A DNA stretch of 64,000 bases from JAKPUX01 sp964436305 (GTDB lineage Bacteria > Zhuqueibacterota > Zhuqueibacteria > Residuimicrobiales > Residuimicrobiaceae): NCBI GenBank assembly GCA_964436305.1, contig CAYTCI010000012.1, positions 1-64,000 of the forward strand, read 5' to 3'. The notes below the pieces were generated by a model. The model had not been told where the DNA came from. It was given only the letters and a program-made list of their open reading frames with translations, and made no database searches. The translations under genes were made by a program, and so were the position numbers. Positions 54,402-62,200 of this stretch are shown in pieces. The first letter of the stretch is position 1, and each line of letters starts with the position of its first letter.

Positions 54402-54431
54402 AAGGCCCGCTGATTTTTTTCAGCGGGCCTT
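54402..54431. terminator. Bidirectional terminator between M20 peptidase and DedA
   Basis: AAGGCCCGCTGA and TCAGCGGGCCTT form a 12-bp stem around a T-rich loop. It is strongest for the minus strand, where TTTTTCTTTC follows the stem. Confidence 0.85.
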
Positions 54432-54446
54432 GGTGTTTTACGCCGG

Positions 54447-55067
54447 TCAATGGACCGGTTCCCTGCGGCGGTTGAGCCGGGAAAAGATGAACCAGCCCAC
54501 CAGGGCCGCCAGAAGGATCAACACGACGATATCGACCTGGTGGGAATACTGCTGCACCACCCCCCAATTCTCCCGCAATTTCATTCCAAGCCAGAGCAGA
54601 AAAGAGTTCCAGATGGTGGCGCCAACCAGGGTTGCGAGCAGGAAAGGGAGGAGGCGCATCTTGCCCATGCCCGCCGGAATCGAGATAAAGTGGCGGATCA
54701 CCGGGATGAAACGGCTGAAAAAGAGGGTGATGGTGCCGCTGCGCCGGGCGAAGAATTTCTCGGTGAGCTCGAGGTCGTGACGGTCGAGCAGCAGGTACTT
54801 GCCGACCTTGAGCACCAGGGGTTTGCCGCCGTAATAGCCCATGTAATAGGAGAGAATCGAGCCGACCATCGAGCCAGCGGTGGTCGCCAGCACGGAGACG
54901 GCGAAATTCCATTTGCCGTCGGCGACGAGAAAGCCGACGAAGGGCATAACCGCTTCGCTGGGTACGGGCGCAACCATGCTCTCGAGCATCATCAGCAGGG
55001 CGGCGCTCCAATAGCCCCCGGCATCGAGCAACCGGATGGCCAGTTCAGAGATATATTGGGTGATCAT
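54447..55067 (-). CDS. DedA-family membrane protein
   Basis: 206 residues from ATG 55067. DedA features are a re-entrant loop with ESMVAPVPSEAVMPFVGFL, GSILSYYMGYYGGKP, and the conserved FFSRFIPVIRHFISIPAGMG. Four to five membrane helices can be read. DedA proteins are undecaprenyl-phosphate or lipid flippases needed for membrane and cell-wall homeostasis. The Glu/Asp and Arg residues essential in E. coli members (E in ESMVAP, R in FSRFIPVIRH) are present. It lies 68 bp after the SPL-like gene on the same strand. Confidence 0.9.
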   Translation of the reverse strand: MITQYISELAIRLLDAGGYWSAALLMMLESMVAPVPSEAVMPFVGFLVADGKWNFAVSVLATTAGSMVGSILSYYMGYYGGKPLVLKVGKYLLLDRHDLELTEKFFARRSGTITLFFSRFIPVIRHFISIPAGMGKMRLLPFLLATLVGATIWNSFLLWLGMKLRENWGVVQQYSHQVDIVVLILLAALVGWFIFSRLNRRREPVH

Positions 55068-55135
55068 TTTTTTTCTCCAGTGGCAGGATGATTTTGTATG
55101 TATACCAGCAAGAAGGGCAATCTGCGCATTCGCCT

Positions 55136-56221
55136 TCAACCGCCGACCCGGCGGTCGAGCAGCCGTTTCAATTCCGCCGAAGTTCCCGGTGACCAGCCAA
55201 AGGCTTTGCGCCAGACCTCATCGCTCTCCATGCAGAGGTAGACCGGCACCTCCCGGCTATGGGCCTGGATCCACTGGACCATTTTCCTGAACATCTCGAT
55301 GCGCTGCGGTTTGAAGTAGCGGAACTTTTGGTCCGCCCCGGGCAGCAACTCGCCCAGTGGAATCCGCGAGGTGGGGTGATTCTCGCGGATGATCTCGTCG
55401 AGAAAGGGGGGATAGCGCAGGGCGCCGAGGCTGATCCAGGCGATATTGGCCGGTTTGATCTGTGCAAAGATCGCCTCGACGACGGCATGATAGCCCTCCT
55501 CCCAGCCCTCGTGACGGATCATGGGATCGAAATGAAAACCGACCCAGAATCCGGCCTCCTGGGCTGCTGCCGCGGCCTCCAGGCGTGCAGCCAGCGGCGG
55601 CGCATTCGGCTCTTCGCTGGCCACCATCGCTGCGGCGTTGACCGACCAGGAGACGACCGTGCGCCGGTTATGTGACCGATGGAGAAAGTGGGCGGTGTGG
55701 GTGTTTTTGCTCTTCAGTTCGATGATGGCGTTGCGCTGCCGGCTGAAGTAGTCGACCAGGTCGCCGCTCCAGCCGGTAAAATGGTCGAAGGTCAGGCTGT
55801 CGGCCAGCTCGCCGGTGCCGATACGGAAGAACTGGTTCGGATGGCACCTGAGGGTTTCGTCCAGTCCGGCGAACATCGTCCCGAGATTGCAGTAGAGGGT
55901 GGTCATGGGCACATTGAGATAACCCTGCAGGATGCAATAGCTGCAACCGAGGTCACAGCCCGCGGCGATATCGAGGTTGTGATAGAGGCAGCAAATATGG
56001 CGGGAGGTGCCGGGACAGAGGCGCAGAAAAGGACCGCGCTGACGCGCCAGCAGGATGCTGGCTGGCGGTGGCGCACTCGGCAAGGCTTTTTCGTCCGCGA
56101 TCAGGATGCGTTCCGCTTCGGGCAGGAGGTCAAGGATGCGCCGGGTCCAGGGACTCTCGCGCACCGCCTCCTCGATGTAGAGGTGTGCGGGCATGAAGGG
56201 CTGGCGGTCGGAGCCGTTCAT
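55136..56221 (-). CDS. Spore photoproduct lyase-like radical SAM enzyme
   Basis: 361 residues. The three iron-sulfur cysteines are C89, C93 and C96 (CDLGCSYC, CxxxCxxC), followed by ILQGYLN, as in SPL-family enzymes. At the position corresponding to the SPL hydrogen-donor cysteine the sequence reads FFRIGTGELADSL, with no Cys. It has the C-terminal GFHFDPMIRHEGWEEGYHAV and ISLGALRYPP of this family. True SPL repairs UV-induced thymine dimers in spores; this organism is unlikely to make spores. Its ATG overlaps the stop of the ParB-like gene by 4 bp (ATGA), so the two are translationally coupled. Confidence 0.8.
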   Translation of the reverse strand: MNGSDRQPFMPAHLYIEEAVRESPWTRRILDLLPEAERILIADEKALPSAPPPASILLARQRGPFLRLCPGTSRHICCLYHNLDIAAGCDLGCSYCILQGYLNVPMTTLYCNLGTMFAGLDETLRCHPNQFFRIGTGELADSLTFDHFTGWSGDLVDYFSRQRNAIIELKSKNTHTAHFLHRSHNRRTVVSWSVNAAAMVASEEPNAPPLAARLEAAAAAQEAGFWVGFHFDPMIRHEGWEEGYHAVVEAIFAQIKPANIAWISLGALRYPPFLDEIIRENHPTSRIPLGELLPGADQKFRYFKPQRIEMFRKMVQWIQAHSREVPVYLCMESDEVWRKAFGWSPGTSAELKRLLDRRVGG

Positions 56222-57201
56222 GTCAGCTGTACCAGTTGGGCGATCAGATCGCGTTCCTGCAGACTCGCCAGCACTTGCAGATGGCGGGCGTACTCCTCGG
56301 TCGAGGTGAACGAGAAATCGATGGCAAAGGCTTCGCCCGAAAACCAGGGGGTGGAGCGCAGATGGATCTGCGGTGGCAGTTTGGCGCTGCGCAGGAGCGC
56401 CTCGAAGTGGGCCTGGACCTCACTGTAATGCGGATAGCGCCGCTGCAGCAGCAGGGTCTTGACGCGGTCGCTTTTTTGCGAGGGGGTGAGCAGCGGATCG
56501 GCCAGGGCGGCGGCGAGGGGGGAATCGGCCAGGAGCTCGGCGATGCTGCGGTTTTGCAGGGTGGCAATGTCGGCCAGCAGCTGCCAGAATTCGCGCTGGC
56601 GGTTTTTGCCGAGGCGCAGGTGCTGGCAGAGGGCCCAGAAGCTCCGGCGCGCCCCGGCGGGGGCGGCGGTGAGCAGGCCGGCGCACTCGACGCCGAGTTC
56701 ATCTGCTGCGAGGGCGGCCTGCAACTCGGGCTCGAGTTCGGTCAGCGGCTCGTAAAGGGCCACGAGTCTGGGATTGGGCGCCAGGCCCATCCGCGGCAGC
56801 CAGGTGCTGGTGATTTCGGTGGTTTCGGGGGCCCAGGTCCGCCGCAGGGTGGCGAGGGCATAAGCCGCCTGGAGGGGCGACAGGGGGCCGGCGGCACTCC
56901 GCTCCTCGAGCATCCGCCGGAAGAGGGTGCGGTCGTCGCATTCCGCGGGCAGGAGACGCGCGGGGACTGTCGCCAGTCCGGCCGCCAGGGCGGCCTGGTA
57001 GCGGCGAAACCCGCGCACCAGGCGGAAGGGGCGGCTGGCCGGGGCGGGATCGCGGCGCAGCTGCAGGGTCAAGGGCGTGAGCAGGCCGAGGGTGGCGACC
57101 GAACGGACGAGGGCCTCGTTCGGGGGCGCCGGCCAAAGCTGGAAGAAGCGGTCCTCGCCGTCGATCTCGGCCAGGGCCGGGGTGCACAGGGTGAAATTCA
57201 T
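56218..57201 (-). CDS. ParB-like nuclease/CTPase-domain protein
   Basis: 327 residues from ATG 57201 (GGAGAG ribosome-binding site). Residues about 25-115 have the ParB N-terminal layout: LVRSVATLGLLTPLTLQ followed by RLVRGFRRYQAALAAG, the ParB box II (GERRxRA-like), then VPARLLP. The rest is helical, with HTH-like segments, ending with an alpha/beta tail that lacks a clear ParB C-terminal dimer domain. There is no neighbouring parA, so it is not a standard partition protein. Coupling with the SPL-like enzyme suggests a shared DNA-related task. Confidence 0.6.
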   Translation of the reverse strand: MNFTLCTPALAEIDGEDRFFQLWPAPPNEALVRSVATLGLLTPLTLQLRRDPAPASRPFRLVRGFRRYQAALAAGLATVPARLLPAECDDRTLFRRMLEERSAAGPLSPLQAAYALATLRRTWAPETTEITSTWLPRMGLAPNPRLVALYEPLTELEPELQAALAADELGVECAGLLTAAPAGARRSFWALCQHLRLGKNRQREFWQLLADIATLQNRSIAELLADSPLAAALADPLLTPSQKSDRVKTLLLQRRYPHYSEVQAHFEALLRSAKLPPQIHLRSTPWFSGEAFAIDFSFTSTEEYARHLQVLASLQERDLIAQLVQLT

Positions 57202-57226
57202 AACGACTCTCCGGGTCAAGGGCTTA

Positions 57227-57255
57227 ATGTAACTATTATTGGGCCTTTATTTCAA
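57227..57255 (-). promoter_or_regulatory. Promoter for the ParB-like/SPL-like operon
   Basis: On the minus strand: TTGAAA, 17-bp spacer, TTACAT, about 25 bp before ATG 57201. It is divergent from the ssb promoter 43 bp away. Confidence 0.55.
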
Positions 57256-57297
57256 GTCTTTTCATACGTTTTGCCCTTTTGGTGGCGATAAATTCCC

Positions 57298-57326
57298 TTG
57301 ACAAATTTCGAATTTATTAGTAAGAT
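57298..57326 (+). promoter_or_regulatory. Sigma-70 promoter for ssb
   Basis: TTGACA (perfect), 17-bp spacer, TAAGAT. The ribosome-binding site AAGGAGG at 57367 lies 6 bp before the ssb ATG. Confidence 0.85.
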
Positions 57327-57379
57327 AAAAACAGGCGGGATGCAACATACCTTCAACATTCAAACCAAGGAGGCGTCAG

Positions 57380-57829
57380 ATGGCTTTCGATAGTAAAGGC
57401 ACCTTGAATAAAGTCATGCTCATCGGAAGACTGGGCGCGGATCCCGAATTGAAATACACGCCCGCCGGCGCTGCTGTCCTTACCCTCAGCCTGGCGACCA
57501 ACACCTCGTGGAAGGATCAGGAGGGCAAGTCGCAGGAAAAGACCGAATGGCATCGCGTGGTAGCCTGGCGCAAGCTCGCCGAGGTCATCGGCCAGTACGC
57601 CAAGAAGGGCGGCCGGCTCTACGTCGAGGGCAAGGTGGTGACCCGCTCCTGGACGGACAAGGATGGGACCAAGCGCTATACCACTGAAATTCAGGCGGAA
57701 TCGATCCAGCTGCTCGACGGCCGGGGCGAACGGGAGGGGGCTGAGCCGATGGAAGCACCCCTGCCGGCCGAGACCGACTTTAATGGCCAGGGTCAGGGCA
57801 CCGGCAGCGACGACGATCTGCCCTTTTAA
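57380..57829 (+). CDS. ssb: Single-stranded DNA-binding protein
   Basis: 149 residues with an N-terminal OB fold (about 8-112: NKVMLIGRLGADPELKYTPA, EWHRVVAWRKLAEVIGQYAK, GRLYVEGKVVTRSWTDKDG). A short polar linker ends in the acidic tip DDDLPF, which recruits replication and repair partners. It coats single-stranded DNA in replication, repair and recombination. It has its own strong promoter and terminator. Length is slightly below the E. coli protein, due to the short linker. Confidence 0.97.
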   Translation: MAFDSKGTLNKVMLIGRLGADPELKYTPAGAAVLTLSLATNTSWKDQEGKSQEKTEWHRVVAWRKLAEVIGQYAKKGGRLYVEGKVVTRSWTDKDGTKRYTTEIQAESIQLLDGRGEREGAEPMEAPLPAETDFNGQGQGTGSDDDLPF

Positions 57830-57887
57830 AAGCGTCTCCGGGACGGAGTGCAACCCCGCGGTCCGTTCCGGAACGGTGTTGGCGGTT

Positions 57888-57923
57888 AAAAAATCCAAGG
57901 TCCCGAGCGGCTTTGGATTTTTT
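57888..57923 (+). terminator. Terminator after ssb
   Basis: AAATCCAA and TTGGATTT stem with T-run. A separate 14-bp perfect palindrome (CCGTTCCGGAACGG, 57863-57876) precedes it and could be a second hairpin or a protein site. Confidence 0.75.
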
Positions 57924-57963
57924 GTTTGCACTGCCGCGGTCTGATGGTGGGAGGAGTACGAGG

Positions 57964-58374
57964 ATGCAACCAGCCTATGATCCAGCGCCCCTGATCCGCG
58001 CGGCCTTTCAGGCCAGCGATGCGGCCAGAGCCCGCTATTCCGGCTTCCGGGTCGGCGCGGCCCTGCTTTGCGCAGACGGCACCCTGATCACGGGATTCAA
58101 TATCGAGAGCAGTTCCTATGGACTGACCCTGTGTGCGGAGCGGGTGGCGCTTTTCCGGGCCCTGGCCGAGGGCCAGAGCGCCTTCACCGCCATCGCGGTG
58201 GTCGCCGGCAACCGGAACTGGTGCCCGCCCTGTGGCGCCTGCCGCCAGGTGCTCTGGGAATGGGCAGGGAATCTGCAGGTGATCCTGGCGCGCAGTGAAA
58301 CGGAGTACCGCATTTTATCCCTGGCCGAGCTGCTGCCGCATGCCTTTGACGAAGGATACCTTACGCATGAGTGA
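57964..58374 (+). CDS. cdd: Cytidine deaminase
   Basis: 136 residues from ATG 57964 (GGAGG upstream). It has the tetrameric CDA form. Zinc ligands are Cys57, Cys90 and Cys93 (LCAER, CPPCGACRQ) and the catalytic Glu59. Substrate-binding FNIESSSYGLTLCAER is typical, as is ARYSGFRVGAALL. It converts cytidine and deoxycytidine to uridine forms. It starts a nucleoside-salvage cluster, overlapping the next gene by 8 bp. Confidence 0.95.
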   Translation: MQPAYDPAPLIRAAFQASDAARARYSGFRVGAALLCADGTLITGFNIESSSYGLTLCAERVALFRALAEGQSAFTAIAVVAGNRNWCPPCGACRQVLWEWAGNLQVILARSETEYRILSLAELLPHAFDEGYLTHE

Positions 58375-59578
58375 CCCTGCCACCCGCGCCGCCTGTCTAG
58401 TGATCGGCATCGCCGGCCCCTCCGGCTCGGGCAAGAGCTTTATCGCCGAGCATATCCTCGCTGCACTCCCCGACCTGCGGGGTTTGCTGCTCAGCCAGGA
58501 TGACTATTATCGGGATCGCTCCGATCTGACCCTGGAGAAGCGTCAGCATATCAATTACGACCATCCCGATGCGGTGGAATTCTCCCTGCTCATCCGCCAT
58601 CTCGAGGCCTTGCGCGCCGGCGAGGAGATTGAACATCCGTTGTATGATTTTTCAGTGCACAATCGCCGGCCGGAGCGGCGGCGTGCAGGTCCGGCGGACC
58701 TGGTCATCGTCGACGGACTGCTGCTCTATACGGTGCCGGCCATGCTGCCGCTCTTCGATCTCCGGCTCTATGTCGATACGCCGCTGGATATCTGTTTCAT
58801 CCGCCGCTTGCAGCGCGACGTCCTCGAACGCGGCCGTACCATGGAATCGGTAATCCAGCAGTATTGCACGACGGTGCGGCCGATGTTCATCGAGCATGTG
58901 CTCGCCAGCCGCAGCCGGGCCGATCTGGTGCTCTCCGGCGAGGTGCCGGTCGAGGAGGTGCTGCCGCCGGTGCTGCAGCGGGTGCGGGCGCTCAATCCCG
59001 CCCTCGATGCCCAGCGGCCGGAGCATGCCGTCCCCTCCCGCTCCTGGCAGGAGGTGCTGATGGCCGAGCATACCCTGCTGCTGCGCGCCCTCTCCCTGCT
59101 GGAGACTGCGATCGCGGCGGGCCGGGAGGACGCCATGGCGAGCGGCCGTGTCACCAAGTTGCTCCATTTTCTTCTCGCTTTCGGCGACCGGATCCACAAT
59201 GTCAAGGAAGAGAACCATCTCTTTCCTCTGCTGGTGGAGAATGGCATGCCGCAGGAGGGGCTGATCAAGGAGATGCTGCTGGAACATGAGGCGGAGCGGG
59301 AACTGGTCGCCGGCCTGCTCACCCGCATGGGCCGTGCCTCGGCACTGACGACGGCCGAGCAGCACGGGGTGGCGGGGCAGCTCGGAGACTATCTGGCCCG
59401 GCGCCGCGCCCATATCCACCAGGAGAACGAAGCGCTCTATCCGCGGGCGATGGAGGTGATCGCCGCGGTGGATGGCGACGGATTGGTTACCGATTTCGCC
59501 CGGGTGGAGGAGCGCTCGCTCTATCCCAATGCGGGGCGGCATTTCGCCAATCTGCTGCGTCAGCTTGAGCGGGAGTGA
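58367..59578 (+). CDS. Uridine kinase fused to a hemerythrin (HHE) domain
   Basis: 403 residues from ATG 58367. Residues 11-210 are a uridine kinase-like NK domain: P-loop GPSGSGKS (17-24), LLSQDDYYRD, YDHPDAVEF, HPLYDF and VDGLLLY. Residues 225-400 form a hemerythrin-type four-helix bundle with a complete set of candidate di-iron ligands: His235, His277, Glu281 (HxxxE), His307, His351 and Glu355 (HxxxE). The kinase domain would phosphorylate uridine/cytidine, and the HHE domain may sense oxygen, nitric oxide or redox. It overlaps cdd by 8 bp; tdk and pnp follow. The stretch joining the domains reads smoothly in one frame. Confidence 0.88.
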   Translation: MSDPATRAACLVIGIAGPSGSGKSFIAEHILAALPDLRGLLLSQDDYYRDRSDLTLEKRQHINYDHPDAVEFSLLIRHLEALRAGEEIEHPLYDFSVHNRRPERRRAGPADLVIVDGLLLYTVPAMLPLFDLRLYVDTPLDICFIRRLQRDVLERGRTMESVIQQYCTTVRPMFIEHVLASRSRADLVLSGEVPVEEVLPPVLQRVRALNPALDAQRPEHAVPSRSWQEVLMAEHTLLLRALSLLETAIAAGREDAMASGRVTKLLHFLLAFGDRIHNVKEENHLFPLLVENGMPQEGLIKEMLLEHEAERELVAGLLTRMGRASALTTAEQHGVAGQLGDYLARRRAHIHQENEALYPRAMEVIAAVDGDGLVTDFARVEERSLYPNAGRHFANLLRQLERE

Positions 59579-59659
59579 GGCTTGATGGCCGAACCGGCCG
59601 TCCCGGCAGTGGCCGCGGGAAGCGGCAGAACTAGGAGCTATCATCATCAGGAGTGGATC

Positions 59660-60247
59660 ATGTTGAGTATTGTTCCGAAAGATACCGGATGGATCGAGGT
59701 GATCTGCGGCAGCATGTTCAGCGGCAAGACCGAAGAGTTGATCCGCCGGCTGCGGCGGGCACAGATCGCGCGCCAGCGGGTGGCGATTTTCAAGCCGACG
59801 ATCGACGACCGCTATTCCACCGAACACATCGTCTCGCACAATGAGGGGCGGCTGCCCTCGCAAACGGTGACCTCGGCCCGGGAGATCCTGGAACAGGCGG
59901 GGGATGCCACCGTCATCGGGATCGATGAAGCACAGTTCTTCGGGCCGGAGCTGGTCGATGTCTGTCAGCAGCTGGCCGACAGCGGCAGGCGGGTGATTGT
60001 TGCCGGCCTCGACCAGGATTATACCGGCAAACCCTTCGAACCCATCCCGCAGCTGCTGGCGGTCGCCGAGTATATCACCAAGACCCTGGCCATCTGCGTC
60101 CAGTGCGGCAATCCGGCCAACCGCACCCAGCGCCTCAGCCACGATTCGGCGCGGGTGGTGGTGGGGGCGCAGAATATCTACGAGGCGCGCTGTCGCAATT
60201 GTCACGAAGTCTTTGCCAGTCCGGCAGATGAGGAGAAGGTGAGATGA
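59660..60247 (+). CDS. tdk: Thymidine kinase (TK1 type)
   Basis: 195 residues from ATG 59660 (CAGGAGT upstream). It has a P-loop GSMFSGKTEELIRR (17-30), Walker B-like IGIDEAQFF with the catalytic Glu, and a lasso near GLDQDYTGKPFEP. A structural zinc site is formed by CVQCG and CRNCH. It phosphorylates thymidine in the salvage pathway. It overlaps pnp by 4 bp. Confidence 0.96.
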   Translation: MLSIVPKDTGWIEVICGSMFSGKTEELIRRLRRAQIARQRVAIFKPTIDDRYSTEHIVSHNEGRLPSQTVTSAREILEQAGDATVIGIDEAQFFGPELVDVCQQLADSGRRVIVAGLDQDYTGKPFEPIPQLLAVAEYITKTLAICVQCGNPANRTQRLSHDSARVVVGAQNIYEARCRNCHEVFASPADEEKVR

Positions 60248-61095
60248 CCACGCCGCACACACCACGTCTGCGGGATCAGGTGCAGGCCGCAGCGGCGTTT
60301 GTCCGCCCGCGGCTGCCGGCACCGCCGCAGGTCGCGATCATCCTCGGGTCGGGGTTAGGCCGTTTTTCCGAGCGAATCCGCGAGGCGGTCGAGATCGCGA
60401 CAGCGGAGATCCCGCACTATCCGCGTTCGACCGTGCCGGGGCATGCCGGCCGCTGGTTCGCCGGCTGGATCGGGACGACGCCGGCGATCGCGGTGCAGGG
60501 ACGGGTGCATTATTACGAGGGGTATGATCTGCAACAGGTGGTCTTCCCGGTTCATCTGCTCGCCAGTCTGGGGATCAAGACCCTGATTGTCACCACTGCC
60601 TGCGGCGGGGTGAATCTGCAGTTCGCCGCCGGCGATCTGATGCTCATCACCGATCAGATTAATTTCAGCTTTGCCAGTCCCCTGACCGGCCGGCCGGAGG
60701 ATCAGCTCGGGCCGAGATTCCCGGATATGATGAACTGTTACGATCCCGGCCTGCGCGAGGTCGCGCGTGCCGCGGCGCAGCGGCTGGCCATCCCGCTGCG
60801 GGAGGGGGTTTTTTGCTGGATGACCGGTCCGGCTTACGAGACCGCAGCGGAGGTGCGCATGCTGCGGCAGTTCGGTGGGGATGCGGTCTCGATGTCGACC
60901 GCGCCCGAGGTCATCGCCGCCCGGCAGCGGCACCTGCGCGTGCTCGGCATCTCGCTTATCACCAATCCCGGCACCGGGCTCTCGCAGCAGGCGCTGACCC
61001 ATGAGGAGGTGACCGCAACGGCTAACCAGGCCGGCGCGCGCCTGGGGAGTCTGCTCGAGGCGGTTGTCGCCGATCTGGCGGGAATGACGGAATGA
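60244..61095 (+). CDS. Purine nucleoside phosphorylase (type I, trimeric family)
   Basis: 283 residues of the PNP/MTAP family: IILGSGLGRFSERI (phosphate site), HAGRWFAG, GRVHYYEGYDLQQVVFP, GDLMLITDQINF, TGPAYETAAEVRML, and SMSTAPEVIAARQ. The usual TNAAGG is TTACGG here, and the purine-site Asn motif reads SLITNPGTG, both slightly atypical. It splits purine nucleosides with phosphate. ATGA overlap with tdk completes a cdd-udk-tdk-pnp salvage operon. Confidence 0.92.
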   Translation: MTTPHTPRLRDQVQAAAAFVRPRLPAPPQVAIILGSGLGRFSERIREAVEIATAEIPHYPRSTVPGHAGRWFAGWIGTTPAIAVQGRVHYYEGYDLQQVVFPVHLLASLGIKTLIVTTACGGVNLQFAAGDLMLITDQINFSFASPLTGRPEDQLGPRFPDMMNCYDPGLREVARAAAQRLAIPLREGVFCWMTGPAYETAAEVRMLRQFGGDAVSMSTAPEVIAARQRHLRVLGISLITNPGTGLSQQALTHEEVTATANQAGARLGSLLEAVVADLAGMTE

Positions 61096-61117
61096 GGCGC
61101 GGATCCACTGAAAAATA

Positions 61118-61146
61118 TTGACAAAATCATAAAAAAATGGTATATT
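61118..61146 (+). promoter_or_regulatory. Consensus sigma-70 promoter for tRNA-Glu
   Basis: TTGACA, 17-bp spacer, TATATT; the tRNA 5' end lies 18 bases after the -10 box. Confidence 0.85.
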
Positions 61147-61163
61147 TATCAGCTTGGCATTTT

Positions 61164-61236
61164 GGCGTGTTCGTCTAGGGGTCTAGGACGCTGGCCTCTC
61201 ACGCCGGTAACACGGGTTCGAATCCCGTACACGCTA
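61164..61236 (+). tRNA. tRNA-Glu (anticodon CUC)
   Basis: The acceptor GGCGTGT pairs with ACACGCT (first pair G-U). The TCGTCTAGG D-arm start is typical of tRNA-Glu. The anticodon loop CTCTCAC has CTC at 61198-61200. CCA is not encoded. Confidence 0.92.
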
Positions 61237-61275
61237 CAGAATTCAAGCAGCTGTTCCTTGTTCTCTGAACATAAC

Positions 61276-61349
61276 GCGCCCGTAGCTCAACTGGATAGAG
61301 CATCTGGCTACGGACCAGAAGGTTGGGGATTCGAGCTCCTCCGGGCGCG
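61276..61349 (+). tRNA. tRNA-Arg (anticodon ACG)
   Basis: The acceptor GCGCCCG pairs with CGGGCGC. The anticodon loop CTACGGA has ACG at 61310-61312, and A34 is the TadA substrate. CCA follows directly (61350-61352). tadA starts 24 bases after the discriminator. Confidence 0.95.
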
Positions 61350-61372
61350 CCAATTTTGGGAAGGCTTTCCTC

Positions 61373-61831
61373 ATGCAGGATCATGTGGCCTGGATGCGGC
61401 TTGCGCTGGCCGAAGCCCAGAAGGCCTTGGATAAAAATGAGGTTCCGGTCGGCGCGATTGTGGTGCATGAGGACCGGGTCGTTGGCAGGGGTCACAATCT
61501 CATCGAGTCCCTGCAAGATCCCACCGCGCACGCCGAAATGCTGGCTGTCACTGCTGCAGCCAATGCCCTTGCCTCCTGGCGGCTGGATCAATCCATCCTG
61601 TATGTTACCCTAGAACCCTGCATGATGTGCACGGGTGCTGCACTGCTCTCACGGATTCCGCTGATCGTTTATGGCGCCGCCGATCCGCGCTATGGCGCGT
61701 GCGGCAGCGCCTTGCAATTGACCGATGGCCGGCAGCTGGATGTTCAGGCGCGCCTGATCAGCGGTGTGTTGCAGGAAGAGTGCAGTGATCTGCTCAAACG
61801 GTTCTTTCGCAAACTGCGTCAGAATCAGTGA
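61373..61831 (+). CDS. tadA: tRNA-specific adenosine deaminase TadA
   Basis: 152 residues. Zinc-deaminase motifs are H53-A-E55 (TAHAEM) and EPCMMC with Cys83 and Cys86; VPVGAIVVHE and YGAADPRYGACGS are TadA-specific. It converts A34 to inosine in tRNA-Arg(ACG), allowing reading of CGU, CGC and CGA. Its substrate tRNA gene sits immediately upstream, so the two are probably co-transcribed. Confidence 0.96.
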   Translation: MQDHVAWMRLALAEAQKALDKNEVPVGAIVVHEDRVVGRGHNLIESLQDPTAHAEMLAVTAAANALASWRLDQSILYVTLEPCMMCTGAALLSRIPLIVYGAADPRYGACGSALQLTDGRQLDVQARLISGVLQEECSDLLKRFFRKLRQNQ

Positions 61832-61869
61832 CCCCGCCGGCCACGGTGCGGCGGGCCTATTTTGCTGTT

Positions 61870-61957
<88 letters not shown>

Positions 61958-61980
61958 AAATCCTTGCAGGTTGATCGACT

Positions 61981-62069
<89 letters not shown>

Positions 62070-62119
62070 GTGGTTCAGCCCGGTGGTGAACCGGGATCCG
62101 GCGGATCGATATGCTGTTT

Positions 62120-62192
62120 GGGGCTGTAGCTCAGCTGGGAGAGCGGTACGTTCGCAACGTATAGGTCGTGGGTTCGAATCCCATCAGCTCCA
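62120..62192 (+). tRNA. tRNA-Ala (anticodon CGC)
   Basis: The acceptor GGGGCTG pairs with CAGCTCC (third pair G-U, the alanine identity element). The anticodon loop TTCGCAA has CGC at 62153-62155. CCA is not encoded. Confidence 0.94.
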
Positions 62193-62200
62193 CAATAAAA

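Noticed and set aside
62070..62100. Terminator or partial tRNA between tRNA-Ser(GGA) and tRNA-Ala
   Set aside because: GGTTCA/TGAACC can pair but there is no T-run, and no tRNA fold is possible.
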